Below, in pieces: positions 1-8,649 of a DNA stretch of 50,686 bases. Made by a program: the position numbers and the translations under genes. Within the stretch, counting starts at the first letter, position 1. Each line of letters begins with the position of its first letter. Source of the DNA: Candidatus Woesearchaeota archaeon (lineage in GTDB: Archaea; Nanobdellota; Nanobdellia; Woesearchaeales; WJIZ01); assembly GCA_014729995.1 (NCBI GenBank), contig WJIZ01000037.1, positions 1-50,686 of the forward strand, read 5' to 3'. The notes beneath the pieces are model-generated. The model did not search any database. It had not been told where the DNA came from and saw nothing but the letters and a program-made list of their open reading frames with translations.

Positions 1-3000
1 CACATCCATGTCAAAATAGGCTTTCCTGTTGGTCTCAGCTATCTTGCCCACGAATATGCTTCTCGGGCCTTCCTTCGGCACTTCCTTGTAATCAACTTTA
101 GCGTGGAACCTCTTTCTTTTCTCCATCTCATGCTTGATTATGAGGAATGTAGCCAGCCCAACCAGTATTATTCCGGCAATCAGGGCGAGAATCCAAAGAG
201 GAAGGAAACCAAATACCCTGTACTGATGCAGGGGATAGGCTATAGTAAAGAAAGTTTCGGTGCTGGATTCCAGCCCGAGATAATCAGCTTTTGCGCTTAA
301 TATATAATCTCCGGGCACGAAATCCTTATTTATCCTGAATGTCCTGATCAGGGAGGAAAAAGTCTGTATATTTAATTCGTGAGTTCCAATATTTGTTATA
401 TTTGTCCTGTTAATATCTGATATAGTAAAATTCAGCTTAACATCATAGCTCCTTCCTACAAGGAGGTTTATCAGGTCAAGCCCGTACTTTAAGTCATAGC
501 CTATATATGCTGTTTTCTTCAATGTGCTCAATCTCATCAAGAGTGTCTTGACAGGGATGTCTATGTCTTCTGTTATAGTCAATGCTACTGGAATATTATA
601 GCTATAGTCGCCCCGTATTTTTACGCTTCCGTAATATACCCCCTCTTCCTGGTTCCCGAGTATCCTGAATCTTATGCTTTGGGTTGTGTTTGGGGGAATA
701 ACTATCTCTTCCTTTTCAAGCTGGATAGAGGGCGACACTTTTCCCTCAAGCTGCATGGTGAGCCTTATTGCCTCGTCCTTGAAATTGTATATCGAGAACG
801 AGTCATCGATATAATTTCCCCTTTTTACTTTTTTTATTATCTCGTTTATGGAAACAAAGATATCCATTGGAGAAGGCTGCTCCATCTCTGCTTTGGAGAT
901 TGCGACCTGCTCCTCCCTTCTTGTTGATGTGTAATCCTCTGTTTTTGAAGGTGCTACGTATGCCTGGTCTGTGGGTATGGATTCCATGTATATTGTATGG
1001 TTAACTGTTTCCCCTGCCCTTACTGAGTTATTTCCTGTTAAGTTGCCCACTGAAGCAAGGTAGCCGTCCTTTAATCCGATAATGTAATAGAAGCCTGATT
1101 CAGGAACATCTATGGAGAAGTTTCCGTCAGAATCGGAGTAAGTAATATAATTTCCTACGATAACAGTTGCATTTACTATAGGAATTGTGCTGCCTTCTTC
1201 ATATACATACCCGGTTACTGTACCATTTTGCTGGGGATAGTATACCCTGCTCAATGTTATGTTGATATTCTGGCTTGTGTATCCTATGACAGATATGTTT
1301 GTGAAATAAGGAACATAGCCGTATTTGAATACTGCGAAGTCTAAATTGCTTCCTGCGTCGGGTGAGATGTTGTAGAATCCATTTGGGTCTGTCTTTTTTG
1401 CTGTCTCGTTGATTATTACGTATGCATCTTCTATAGGGCTGAGGGAAAGGTTTTCTTTTACGTAGCCGTAGACTGTACCCCAGTCTTTCGGAGTGTCTTC
1501 CCCGCTCAAAGGATATAGTGTAATATTATGGGTGAGTGTATCTTCGGGGCTGATATTTACGTAATCGAGATAGGCAGCAAATCCGCTTTTTATAGCCATC
1601 ACAGCCATATTCTGGCTTGCGGTTACAGGGAACTTATAATAGCCAGAGCTGTTTGTCATATCAGAGCCGCCGCCTGCTGCAACCATGGCATCTTCGACTG
1701 TTGAGTTATCCCTCCTGTCATGCACATAGCCCTCTAAATAGGCGTCTGAAATTTCGCCGCCTGTATATGCACTGTTTAATGTAATATTATATTCCTTGGA
1801 TTCAAACCGGTTTACGGTTACTGTGCTTATGAATGTCCTGTAAGATGTGTGCACTGCGATTATCTGGTGCGTTCCATTGCTTAACGGAAAGGTATACTGG
1901 CCTGTGGCATTACTTAAACCAGAGCCCCCTCCTGCAGATATAGTAACGTTCTGGACTGTGCAGTTCGCAAGGCTGAAGTTGAGCCTGCACCGCGAAGTAT
2001 TTTTGAATACATAACCGAAAATCTCTGCATTGTACTGCTCTCCGCCGAAATCAGGCTCCATTGAGATGTTTTTCCACGTACCGTTTTCTGAAACAACGAC
2101 ATCATCAATGTACTGCCTGTAGCCTGTTTTGGTTGCAACAACTGTGTGATTTCCAGTGTATACCAGGACGCTATAGTAGCCCGAGCCGTTGGTTGAGGTG
2201 TAGCTTCCCGAGACTTTAATAAGAACACTATCCAAGGGATTTCCAGTGTTGAGCGCTGTAACATACCCTTTTAAAAGCCCCTTTTTGGTGATTGTGTCGT
2301 TGAACAGCGGGTCTGAAATAGGATCGGGAAAGAAATAATAAGTGAGGTTGTTCTGCATGCTCCAGCCCCTCAGAGCACTCTTGTTCACGGTCAGCGGGAG
2401 CATCATCTGGTAGTTTATCAGCGTTCCAGTAAAGCCTGTTTCATAGTCTTCTGTGTCAACGACGAAAAAAAGCTGCCCGCTGCTGTCCTTAAGTGCGCCA
2501 ACCTTGAAGCTGCTGTTAAGAGGATAAGTGTGTATTGCCGGAATATTTGAAATTGTCGAGCCCCCGAAATTGACTGACATGGTATCGTTGAAAGTGTTGT
2601 CTGCAGAGAACTCGTTGGTGGAATTTACGCCCATAAAATTATTTATGTCTGAGAAAGATGCTGGAACAGGAAGATTGCTTATGGAAACATTAAGCTGCGA
2701 CTGGTTTACTGTGCTTGCATACATGTCATAGCCTGTAGAAGCGTGAATCCTAAAGAACAAGTCATACCTATATGTCTTATAATAATCGTTCTTGTCAATT
2801 TCATAAGGCCAGTGGGTCTGGTTGTTTGACGGGCTGATTATAACAAAGCCATAGAAGCCTGCCCAACCTGTGTCTCTTCTTATGCCATGAATATGTATCT
2901 GGTGGATGTATCCTGCTGTGGCGTTTATCTTGTAGCCTGCATATCCGATATAGTCCTTGATGTATACTAGAGTGAGGCTTGCAAATACCATTGAGAATAT

Positions 3001-3045
3001 TATAATCAAGGCATAAACAATCTTATAATGTTTTTTTAGTATCAT
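1..3045 (-). CDS. Large cell-surface protein with five carboxypeptidase-regulatory-like domains (partial, C-terminus outside window)
   Basis: The reading frame is open for 1015 codons from the ATG at 3045 to the window edge, with no stop, so the C-terminus is missing. Residues about 9-28 are a hydrophobic signal or anchor segment. A long Asn/Ser/Thr-rich extracellular part follows, with five successive beta-sandwich repeats of the carboxypeptidase-regulatory-like type starting near residues 259, 345, 435, 524 and 608; each begins G-Y-V and contains an NGSGYY-like turn. A second membrane span lies near residues 945-970, followed by a basic stretch (KHEMEKRKRFH). Topology is therefore mostly outside with a cytoplasmic tail. 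The start overlaps the stop of a ribbon-helix-helix fragment as ATGA. The product is probably an S-layer-like or adhesin-type protein; the exact function is unknown. Confidence 0.85.
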   Translation of the reverse strand, partial: MILKKHYKIVYALIIIFSMVFASLTLVYIKDYIGYAGYKINATAGYIHQIHIHGIRRDTGWAGFYGFVIISPSNNQTHWPYEIDKNDYYKTYRYDLFFRIHASTGYDMYASTVNQSQLNVSISNLPVPASFSDINNFMGVNSTNEFSADNTFNDTMSVNFGGSTISNIPAIHTYPLNSSFKVGALKDSSGQLFFVVDTEDYETGFTGTLINYQMMLPLTVNKSALRGWSMQNNLTYYFFPDPISDPLFNDTITKKGLLKGYVTALNTGNPLDSVLIKVSGSYTSTNGSGYYSVLVYTGNHTVVATKTGYRQYIDDVVVSENGTWKNISMEPDFGGEQYNAEIFGYVFKNTSRCRLNFSLANCTVQNVTISAGGGSGLSNATGQYTFPLSNGTHQIIAVHTSYRTFISTVTVNRFESKEYNITLNSAYTGGEISDAYLEGYVHDRRDNSTVEDAMVAAGGGSDMTNSSGYYKFPVTASQNMAVMAIKSGFAAYLDYVNISPEDTLTHNITLYPLSGEDTPKDWGTVYGYVKENLSLSPIEDAYVIINETAKKTDPNGFYNISPDAGSNLDFAVFKYGYVPYFTNISVIGYTSQNINITLSRVYYPQQNGTVTGYVYEEGSTIPIVNATVIVGNYITYSDSDGNFSIDVPESGFYYIIGLKDGYLASVGNLTGNNSVRAGETVNHTIYMESIPTDQAYVAPSKTEDYTSTRREEQVAISKAEMEQPSPMDIFVSINEIIKKVKRGNYIDDSFSIYNFKDEAIRLTMQLEGKVSPSIQLEKEEIVIPPNTTQSIRFRILGNQEEGVYYGSVKIRGDYSYNIPVALTITEDIDIPVKTLLMRLSTLKKTAYIGYDLKYGLDLINLLVGRSYDVKLNFTISDINRTNITNIGTHELNIQTFSSLIRTFRINKDFVPGDYILSAKADYLGLESSTETFFTIAYPLHQYRVFGFLPLWILALIAGIILVGLATFLIIKHEMEKRKRFHAKVDYKEVPKEGPRSIFVGKIAETNRKAYFDMDV

Positions 3046-3101
3046 ATTTCCGTATCCATCCTCCTCTTTATCAGATACTCAAACCCGTGAGAGCGGTTTG
3101 C
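3042..3101 (-). pseudogene. Duplicated 3' end of a ribbon-helix-helix gene
   Basis: Read on the minus strand, this stretch encodes ANRSHGFEYLIKRRMDTEI and then a stop whose TGA overlaps the ATG of the surface-protein gene. It matches the C-terminal half of the intact ribbon-helix-helix gene at 3193-3330 (46 identical bases) but has no beta-strand half and no start of its own. The arrangement suggests the RHH gene once ran directly into the surface-protein gene and was later split by a duplication. It may still help translational coupling, but that is inference. Confidence 0.7.
3056..3101. repeat. 46-bp direct repeat, copy 1
   Basis: The 46 bases starting CCATCCTCCTCTTTATC and ending GAGCGGTTTGC are identical to 3207-3252. 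The two copies are 151 bp apart and enclose about 105 bp that folds into two hairpins. Both copies encode the C-terminal helix of a ribbon-helix-helix protein on the minus strand. Confidence 0.95.
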
Positions 3102-3104
3102 AAC

Positions 3105-3175
3105 AACCTTTTCGAAAGGTTGACGAAAGAGCACAAGGGGGAACATTCGCTCCGCTATGCTCCGCGAAGTTCCCC
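3105..3175. other. Two strong hairpins between the direct repeats
   Basis: The first hairpin (3105-3121) pairs AACCTTT with AAAGGTT around a 3-base loop. The second (3138-3175) pairs GGGGAAC plus TTCGC with GCGAA plus GTTCCCC, a 12-bp stem with one bulged A. This insert is richer in G+C than its surroundings. It could be a palindromic mobile unit, a transcription-attenuating structure or a duplication scar; no coding frame in it looks real. Confidence 0.6.
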
Positions 3176-3192
3176 AAGGCATAAACCTGCAA

Positions 3193-3330
3193 CTACATCT
3201 CATTACCCATCCTCCTCTTTATCAGATACTCAAACCCGTGAGAGCGGTTTGCGAACGTTTTATCAGATACTTTTTTATCTATCCAGTTGAGAAGATCTTT
3301 ATCTAAAGTGACTGTAATTCTTTCTTTCAA
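3193..3330 (-). CDS. Ribbon-helix-helix DNA-binding protein (45 aa)
   Basis: A 45-residue protein begins at TTG 3330. Its N-terminal strand KERITVTLD is followed by helices with the turn ANRSHGFEYLIKRR, the CopG/Arc/MetJ ribbon-helix-helix pattern (alternating beta strand, then an N-R-S-capped second helix). A TATA-like ATTTAAATATT at about 3355-3366 is some 30 bp upstream, so the transcript may be leaderless. The gene heads the operon leading into the large surface protein, so it is probably an autoregulator of that operon. Its last codons (GNEM) come from the inserted sequence, not the original gene end. The rare TTG start is the main uncertainty. Confidence 0.72.
   Translation of the reverse strand: MKERITVTLDKDLLNWIDKKVSDKTFANRSHGFEYLIKRRMGNEM
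3207..3252. repeat. 46-bp direct repeat, copy 2
   Basis: Identical to 3056-3101. This copy lies inside the intact ribbon-helix-helix gene and encodes its second helix region. Confidence 0.95.
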
Positions 3331-3343
3331 GTTATTTAAAAAT

Positions 3344-3452
3344 CATACTAAGTAATATTTAAATGTTTTCTTTTTGTAAATTAGTATAGTAAAAAGTATA
3401 TTTTTATTTTTTTTAGATTATTTTTACATATATTTACATATTAAGTAATATT
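3344..3452 (-). promoter_or_regulatory. Promoter of the RHH/surface-protein operon with two near-identical operator-like repeats
   Basis: CATACTAAGTAATATT at 3344-3359 recurs as CATATTAAGTAATATT at 3437-3452, 15 of 16 bases matching. The first copy overlaps the TATA-like element placed for the TTG start at 3330, as a repressor site would. Ribbon-helix-helix proteins commonly autoregulate through such repeats. The region is very AT-rich, so chance similarity is possible. Confidence 0.45.
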
Positions 3453-3480
3453 AAGAAATTTGTTGAGTTCGACCAACAGT

Positions 3481-6400
3481 TTATTTAGAGAGCAAGTCAA
3501 ATGCTTTTTTGCAATCGCTGCTTATTTTGCTTTTCCAGGACTGGGGCAGCTGGGAATAGAGCTTTTGCATATCCTGATAGGCTTGTTTTGCCTGCTCTTT
3601 TTTATTCTCTGAAGCTAATTTTTCTATATTTTTTACATTCTTTAGAATCCTGTGGGAGAGAAGCTCGTTGTAGACAGCGCTTATCCTGTCAATTACTTTT
3701 TTCCTTAGGCCAGAATTAAGGCTATCGTTATATATCTTTATGAGCTCGTGGTATGTGTCTTCTGCTGCGGCTAATTTTTCTTCTGAGATCTCCTTTTCTG
3801 CTTTCTTCATCAGCTGGGTTATCTGGTGCAGGTCCCTGTTCAATATTTTCTTTATATGCGATATAGGGCTTATTTTTTCCAGTATATCATATTTCCTTAT
3901 CTTCACCAGTATTTCAAATTCATAGAAGACATAGATTATAAGCAGGAGTATAATAAGGCCTATCTGTATAACCAAAGCGGGATTTTCAATCCCTGAAAGC
4001 GAGGAGAATATTGCAAAGCCTGTAATGCCGAATCCCTTGCTTTTTTCGGGCATTGCTAAGGGATCAACCACCAGGGAGATAATCTCTTTTGTCTTTTCGA
4101 TATCAATGTCTTTCTTTATGTAATATATAACTTTCTTTGTTTCTAATGGGTCTGAGGTAAAAATAGGATCCGGCTCTATTATCTGGGTTTTAGTTATGAA
4201 TTCAATTTCATCTGTATTTTTTGCTATATCTTTTGGCAAGTAGCTTAGAATCAACTGCCTGCTGTTATCATCCTGAAGCTGGAACTCTTCCCTGATGAGA
4301 GTGATTTTCTGCTCTTCTCCTGTTAACAACACCGTGTTTATGCTTTTAACAGTCCTTATCAGAAGAAGGGATTTTTGAAGGGCTGTATTGGCTTTAACTG
4401 CCTGGCCTATATCTGTGTTCTTATTTATGGTAAAATACCTTTCTAATATTTCCCCTATGTCTTTTTCTTCGGGATAGAAATTGTATTCTTCGGTGGCTTC
4501 TACTTTGATATCCACTATTGTATTTGTTTTTATGTCCTCCAATGCTGCTTCCAATTCCTGCCTCCTCTGCTTTCTTTCCTCTTCGTCCTTTATATATTTT
4601 AATCCGTGAAAAGCACTTCCTGAACTTATCAATATTTTTTTTGCTTTCTGCAGCTTTTTTTCCATTTCAATAGTTTGGGCAGCCTCTAAATTGAGCCTGT
4701 CCATGTTATCCAGCCTGTATAATGCATCAGTGATTTGCTCTACCAGCAGGTCAACATTATCGCTGCTTTCTGGGTTTTTTACCTCTTCATGGCTTTCCAC
4801 TTCTTCCGGCCCTTCCGGTATTGTATTGTTCCCCCTGCTTTTTGGAGTTGAGATGTTTAATTGTATTGTTTTGTTTAGGTAGTATGTTTTGGAAATGTCC
4901 TGCATTAATGATATCTCATCGTTGAGGGAATTGTAATCATCTTTTATTATGACAATTCTCTTTATGCCTTCAAGCAGGGACTGGGAGACTTTTCCGCCCG
5001 AGTCTGTTGTATACTTCTCGCCCTCGATAAATACTGTTGCGCCTTTTACAGGCTCTTCGTTGCTGCTCTTAACTATTATCTCGAGGCTGTGGCTGTCTTT
5101 TACATAGATTTTTACTGTATCTGATGCTATATTTCCCAAAGAATCTTCCACCTCCAAAATGACCTCATATGTGCCTACTTTATCATATTTATGGTTAGTG
5201 TTTTTTCCGGTTGAGCTTTTGCCGTCACCAAAATCCCAGGTATATGTCCTTGAGCCGATGCCGCTTGAAACTTCAGCCTCGAACTTTATATCTTTTCCGG
5301 ATGGAACTTTGCTTTCGCTTGCAATAACAGAAGCCTTAAAGGTATTCTCTACTGAATACTCTTTTTTTATCCTCTTGATTCCATTTTCATATGTTAAAAT
5401 AGCCTCTATAGCATACTTTCCGGGTATCTTTGTCTGATTTATCTCCCCTATGATAGGATATTGCTTATCCTTAAAATAAGCGATTGCTGAATCCTCATTG
5501 GGGTTTGTGATAACTAATGTTGTTTCTGAGCCGTAGGGAGCTGTTATTATATAATATCCCTTTTGGCCTAAGCCAAACTCTTCCTTATTTAAGCTCAGGC
5601 TGAAATTTTGCTGCGTGTTAATTAGGAATTTCCTGGCTGCTGATGTGTTTGTGTTTCCTACACTGTCTGTACACCTGATATACCATTCATAAGTCCCGTT
5701 TTCCAGGTCAGAAAGTGTTATCGCCTGCAGCTCACCGCTTTTTACGTTGATGTTCTGCTTTTCATTTCCATCAAGCAAAAGCCTGCAGCTGAATTCTTCT
5801 GCAAAATTTTCCTGCGCTGTGAAGTTAAGGCTTATGTAATCCATGAATGTCAGGAACTTATCCTCTGTGTGGAGGATTATCCGGGGGGGCGTAAAATCTT
5901 CTGTCAGGGTTTTCTTGGAGCTTTCTGCCTTGGCTCCGGAAGAGTCTTCGCATGCCAGCTTATAGCTATACTCCCCCTCCTGCAGATGGTTGGGCATGGA
6001 TTTTGATTCGGAAGAAGAGGAATTCAAGATCTGGAGGGCTGCCTGCCCGTTAAGCAATAATTTGCAGCTGACTTCAGTATCAGAGTCATGATATACAAAA
6101 TAATCTATATTTATATCTGATTCTTTGCTGTAATGCTTATCATTTTCAGGGGCTAAGGATTCAATTCTGAGCGAGCCTGAATGTCCGTGGTATACTGTAA
6201 GGCTTATAGTACTGTTCTGGCCTATAGCAGAAACAGCTTTTATCCCTGAGTTGAACTGCGCTGCTTCTGCTGCAACGCTGCTGTATATTATTTCTGAATA
6301 TGGATTTTCCAGTATGGAATAATCTGCATAGATCACCTGTGCTGACACTATGTTGTTTTCAGTTGCACCAAGTTTTCCCCTGTAAAGGTTTAATTTTTCT

Positions 6401-6681
6401 CCCCAGGATGCTGAATAAGAATCTAAGTTTACTAATGCACAGCACTTACCTGCGCCATAGCAAAGCTTGTTTTTTGAGCCTGTCTCCTCCGAATATACAG
6501 TCCATTTAGTGCATAGGTTTGAGCCATGGTGCTGCCAGCTGAAGCTGCTTTCCCCTACTGAAAACTCTATGATGCTTTCTGACACCTGCCTGCTGCTTAG
6601 TGAGATGTCAATGGTTTTTTCTGCTGATACAAAGACAGACAGCAGGAGCAGCATTGCCAGGGCAAGGGAAGGAAGCTTCAT
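3481..6681 (-). CDS. Large membrane-anchored surface protein with PKD domain
   Basis: The 1066-residue product has a signal peptide at residues 1-20 and extracellular Ig-like segments with Cys pairs between about 180 and 360. A PKD domain lies at about 455-530 (core YTWDFGDGKS, then HKYDKVGTYEVILEVED). A carboxypeptidase-regulatory-like beta domain covers 530-600, followed by an acidic, helical and probably coiled-coil stretch (620-880). A single transmembrane span at about 898-925 is followed by a cytoplasmic helical tail of about 140 residues. It is an archaeal surface protein with an intracellular domain that could sense or scaffold; no enzyme motif is visible. The start overlaps the upstream RHH gene by ATGA, so translation is coupled. 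Confidence 0.88.
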   Translation of the reverse strand: MKLPSLALAMLLLLSVFVSAEKTIDISLSSRQVSESIIEFSVGESSFSWQHHGSNLCTKWTVYSEETGSKNKLCYGAGKCCALVNLDSYSASWGEKLNLYRGKLGATENNIVSAQVIYADYSILENPYSEIIYSSVAAEAAQFNSGIKAVSAIGQNSTISLTVYHGHSGSLRIESLAPENDKHYSKESDINIDYFVYHDSDTEVSCKLLLNGQAALQILNSSSSESKSMPNHLQEGEYSYKLACEDSSGAKAESSKKTLTEDFTPPRIILHTEDKFLTFMDYISLNFTAQENFAEEFSCRLLLDGNEKQNINVKSGELQAITLSDLENGTYEWYIRCTDSVGNTNTSAARKFLINTQQNFSLSLNKEEFGLGQKGYYIITAPYGSETTLVITNPNEDSAIAYFKDKQYPIIGEINQTKIPGKYAIEAILTYENGIKRIKKEYSVENTFKASVIASESKVPSGKDIKFEAEVSSGIGSRTYTWDFGDGKSSTGKNTNHKYDKVGTYEVILEVEDSLGNIASDTVKIYVKDSHSLEIIVKSSNEEPVKGATVFIEGEKYTTDSGGKVSQSLLEGIKRIVIIKDDYNSLNDEISLMQDISKTYYLNKTIQLNISTPKSRGNNTIPEGPEEVESHEEVKNPESSDNVDLLVEQITDALYRLDNMDRLNLEAAQTIEMEKKLQKAKKILISSGSAFHGLKYIKDEEERKQRRQELEAALEDIKTNTIVDIKVEATEEYNFYPEEKDIGEILERYFTINKNTDIGQAVKANTALQKSLLLIRTVKSINTVLLTGEEQKITLIREEFQLQDDNSRQLILSYLPKDIAKNTDEIEFITKTQIIEPDPIFTSDPLETKKVIYYIKKDIDIEKTKEIISLVVDPLAMPEKSKGFGITGFAIFSSLSGIENPALVIQIGLIILLLIIYVFYEFEILVKIRKYDILEKISPISHIKKILNRDLHQITQLMKKAEKEISEEKLAAAEDTYHELIKIYNDSLNSGLRKKVIDRISAVYNELLSHRILKNVKNIEKLASENKKEQAKQAYQDMQKLYSQLPQSWKSKISSDCKKAFDLLSK

Positions 6682-6962
6682 TTTTTGACCTCCCTGGCTG
6701 TTATCATGTCTTTGATTCTTCTGAGCTCGTCAAGCAGGAGCTCTTCTTTTGATTTTTGGGAGCTGTCCCTGACTGCTTCTTTTATATCTGCCCTAAGCTT
6801 CTTAATCTGGAATACTGCAGGGTCTTTCCATTCAAGCCACCTTTTCCTTACTATGCTCCTTACGGCTTCGGACAGATCAAGGTAATGGCCTTCCTTTATG
6901 GCTGCCTTTAGGGATTTCACCATTGATTCTGGCATCCTGATCGATACAATGCTGTTAGTCAT
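6678..6962 (-). CDS. Ribbon-helix-helix protein with C-terminal helical extension
   Basis: The 94-residue protein opens with SIVSIRMPESMVKSLK, a typical RHH beta strand and helix 1, followed by LDLSEAVRSIVRKRW as helix 2. Residues 45-94 form a charged helical tail that may multimerise or contact a partner. It overlaps by ATGA both the RHH gene upstream (6959-7105) and the surface-protein gene downstream (3481-6681), so the three are one translationally coupled operon. It is probably a transcriptional regulator of its own operon. Confidence 0.85.
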   Translation of the reverse strand: MTNSIVSIRMPESMVKSLKAAIKEGHYLDLSEAVRSIVRKRWLEWKDPAVFQIKKLRADIKEAVRDSSQKSKEELLLDELRRIKDMITAREVKK

Positions 6963-7105
6963 TCGTTTTCCCTCAGATGGTCGCGAAGAAAATCCCTTAT
7001 TGCCTCAGACCTTGAACCGTAAACCTGCTTATTCACCAAAGAATCAAGCCATTTAACAATATCAGATGGAAGCCTAACATTTAAAATCTGAATTTCCTGC
7101 GGCAT
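6959..7105 (-). CDS. Small ribbon-helix-helix protein (48 aa)
   Basis: ATG at 7105 opens a 48-codon frame: strand EIQILNVRLPSDIV, helix 1 KWLDSLVNKQ, and helix 2 after the turn YGSRSEAIRDFLRDHL. This is a minimal CopG-like RHH fold. Its TGA overlaps the ATG of the second RHH gene (ATGA at 6959-6962). Two consecutive, different RHH proteins in front of one surface protein is unusual and may mean a heterodimer or two levels of control. Confidence 0.88.
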   Translation of the reverse strand: MPQEIQILNVRLPSDIVKWLDSLVNKQVYGSRSEAIRDFLRDHLRENE

Positions 7106-7415
7106 TTGTAGACCAGTATACTTATGTATGATATATGTATTTTAAATCTTTATCATATGTAATATATAAACCTTTCTAATTATTTTTGTAAATTTTATGT
7201 TAGTTTTTTGTATTCTTTTTGTATGCTTTATGTAATTTACTAAATCCTATTATTTATTTTTAAATATTTTGTAATTTAATTGTATTTTATATGTAATTTT
7301 CTTGTATATCAATTTAATGCCTAATTTATTCTTGGAAATATGACTTCCAGAATTTCTTTTGATACCTCTATATACAAAAAGGAATATTTATATATGAGTT
7401 ATACTAATATCCGCT
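7106..7415. promoter_or_regulatory. Divergent AT-rich intergenic region
   Basis: This 310-bp region separates the RHH/PKD operon (minus) from a plus-strand gene. It has no plausible gene. It holds repeated TGTAAT-type words (near 7158, 7228, 7270 and 7294), including ATATGTAATATATAAA at 7155-7170, similar to motifs before the other two surface cassettes. A plus-strand TATA-like TTTATATATG lies at about 7387-7396. The minus-strand core promoter is probably the TTTAAAAT-type element near 7135-7146. Confidence 0.4.
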
Positions 7416-7427
7416 TTGGGGGTAAAT

Positions 7428-7814
7428 TTGGTAATACTATTCGACGTATTTAATCTGCCTGAAGATATTTTTGAGATTATTTTTGCTACTAAGCAGCAGA
7501 AGATAATAGCTAAAGTCCTGATAAGTGCCATGAAAGAGAACAAAGGAAGCTTTTCCAAGACCGAGATGAGCTTCTTAGCAACCCAGCTGCATGAGGGAAA
7601 GTACGTGACTGAGATAGACGAGCCGGAATACAAAGGCAAGAAAGTGAAGCTGAGCTATAACAAGAGGCAGTTTTACGACCGCATCCTCACTCCGATGAAG
7701 AGCATGGGTATGATATATTACGACCTTTACAAGAAGAATTATTCTATCTCAGACAGGTTTAATAAGGAGATGCAAAAAATCGGCCTGATGTGGCTCAGGC
7801 AAATCAAGAAATAA
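7428..7814 (+). CDS. Uncharacterised small protein, possibly winged-helix
   Basis: About 128 residues, rich in Lys and aromatic residues, with predominantly helical segments such as KQQKIIAKVLISAMKEN and FSKTEMSFLATQLHEG. It has no signal peptide, Cys or membrane span. The order of helices followed by a short hairpin (KGKKVKLSYNKRQFYDR) would fit a winged-helix DNA-binding fold, but I do not recognise the family. No ATG is available: TTG at 7428 is preceded by GGGGGT at 7418-7423 as ribosome binding site, while an in-frame TTG also exists at 7416. It stands alone between surface-protein operons. Confidence 0.65.
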   Translation: MVILFDVFNLPEDIFEIIFATKQQKIIAKVLISAMKENKGSFSKTEMSFLATQLHEGKYVTEIDEPEYKGKKVKLSYNKRQFYDRILTPMKSMGMIYYDLYKKNYSISDRFNKEMQKIGLMWLRQIKK

Positions 7815-7887
7815 GCTTATATAGATACCTGAGACTCGTTTCTTTTTCCAAGCATGAGTTCCAAAATCACTTTATTTATCTTTGAGT

Positions 7888-8649
7888 TTATTGTAATGCA
7901 ACATAAAAATAATAAGTTGTGGGTGCGGTGTTGCCTGAATGGCCGTCTTCTGCGACAATCATCTGGAAGTCCCATGGCAGATTATTGAAGCCTATTATGC
8001 CGCCCGGCCTTATGATGCTTGTATATATTACGTCATTTGCTGTTTTCTCGTACAGCATCACTTCTTGGTATGTTCCTGCTGAAGAGGCATTGCTTGAATT
8101 ATACAGGTATACGACAGGGCAGGTTTTGTTGATATAGTTGGCCCCGACGTAGAAAGGATCGTACAGCGTTGTTTCGTTGAATGTTTCGTTTATGCCGTCT
8201 GCGGAACCCGGGCTGAGCCCTAATGAAGCTTCGTAGTCTGTAAGATTAAGATAATTATCCTCGCGCTTTGAGAAGTTATAGCATTCTATATTCCCGGAGC
8301 TGAAGCTTAATTCAGATGTTGATGCGTATACCTGCCCGGAGGGGTTTGCTGTTTCCCAGTCGTATAGTATATATCCCGATGCATCTCCGAGGTTTATTGT
8401 GCCTGTGACATTTCCGTAATAGCCCTGCCATGTAAGTGTCTGGGTTTGTGCGTATATGTTAAGCTGGGTTACATTTCCAGCTATTGCATCCAGTGTACTT
8501 GCAGGAGTGAGCTGCCTTCTTGAGCTGTTTACTACTGACAGGCCTTCGGGGCCTTCGGGAACAGAAGCTGCAAGGGCGAAAGCCGCAGCTAACAGAACTG
8601 CGAATAATAAAACCGCGTGCTTATTCCGCTTGGTGATTTTCGCTTTCAT
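7888..8649 (-). CDS. Secreted protein of unknown function
   Basis: 253 residues with a basic N-terminus and hydrophobic signal segment (residues about 12-29, ending ALAAS). The mature part is rich in Asn, Ser, Thr and Tyr and has several N-x-S/T sequons (NVT, NLT, NET, NKT, NSS), suggesting a glycosylated surface protein. No second membrane span or catalytic motif is visible. The start overlaps the upstream tandem-HTH regulator gene by ATGA, so it is translated with it. I do not recognise a family. Confidence 0.8.
   Translation of the reverse strand: MKAKITKRNKHAVLLFAVLLAAAFALAASVPEGPEGLSVVNSSRRQLTPASTLDAIAGNVTQLNIYAQTQTLTWQGYYGNVTGTINLGDASGYILYDWETANPSGQVYASTSELSFSSGNIECYNFSKREDNYLNLTDYEASLGLSPGSADGINETFNETTLYDPFYVGANYINKTCPVVYLYNSSNASSAGTYQEVMLYEKTANDVIYTSIIRPGGIIGFNNLPWDFQMIVAEDGHSGNTAPTTYYFYVALQ

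Noticed and set aside
1914-2264. 116-residue minus-strand frame inside the first surface gene
   Set aside because: It is out of frame with the 1015-codon reading that carries five clear beta-sandwich repeats, and has no family features.
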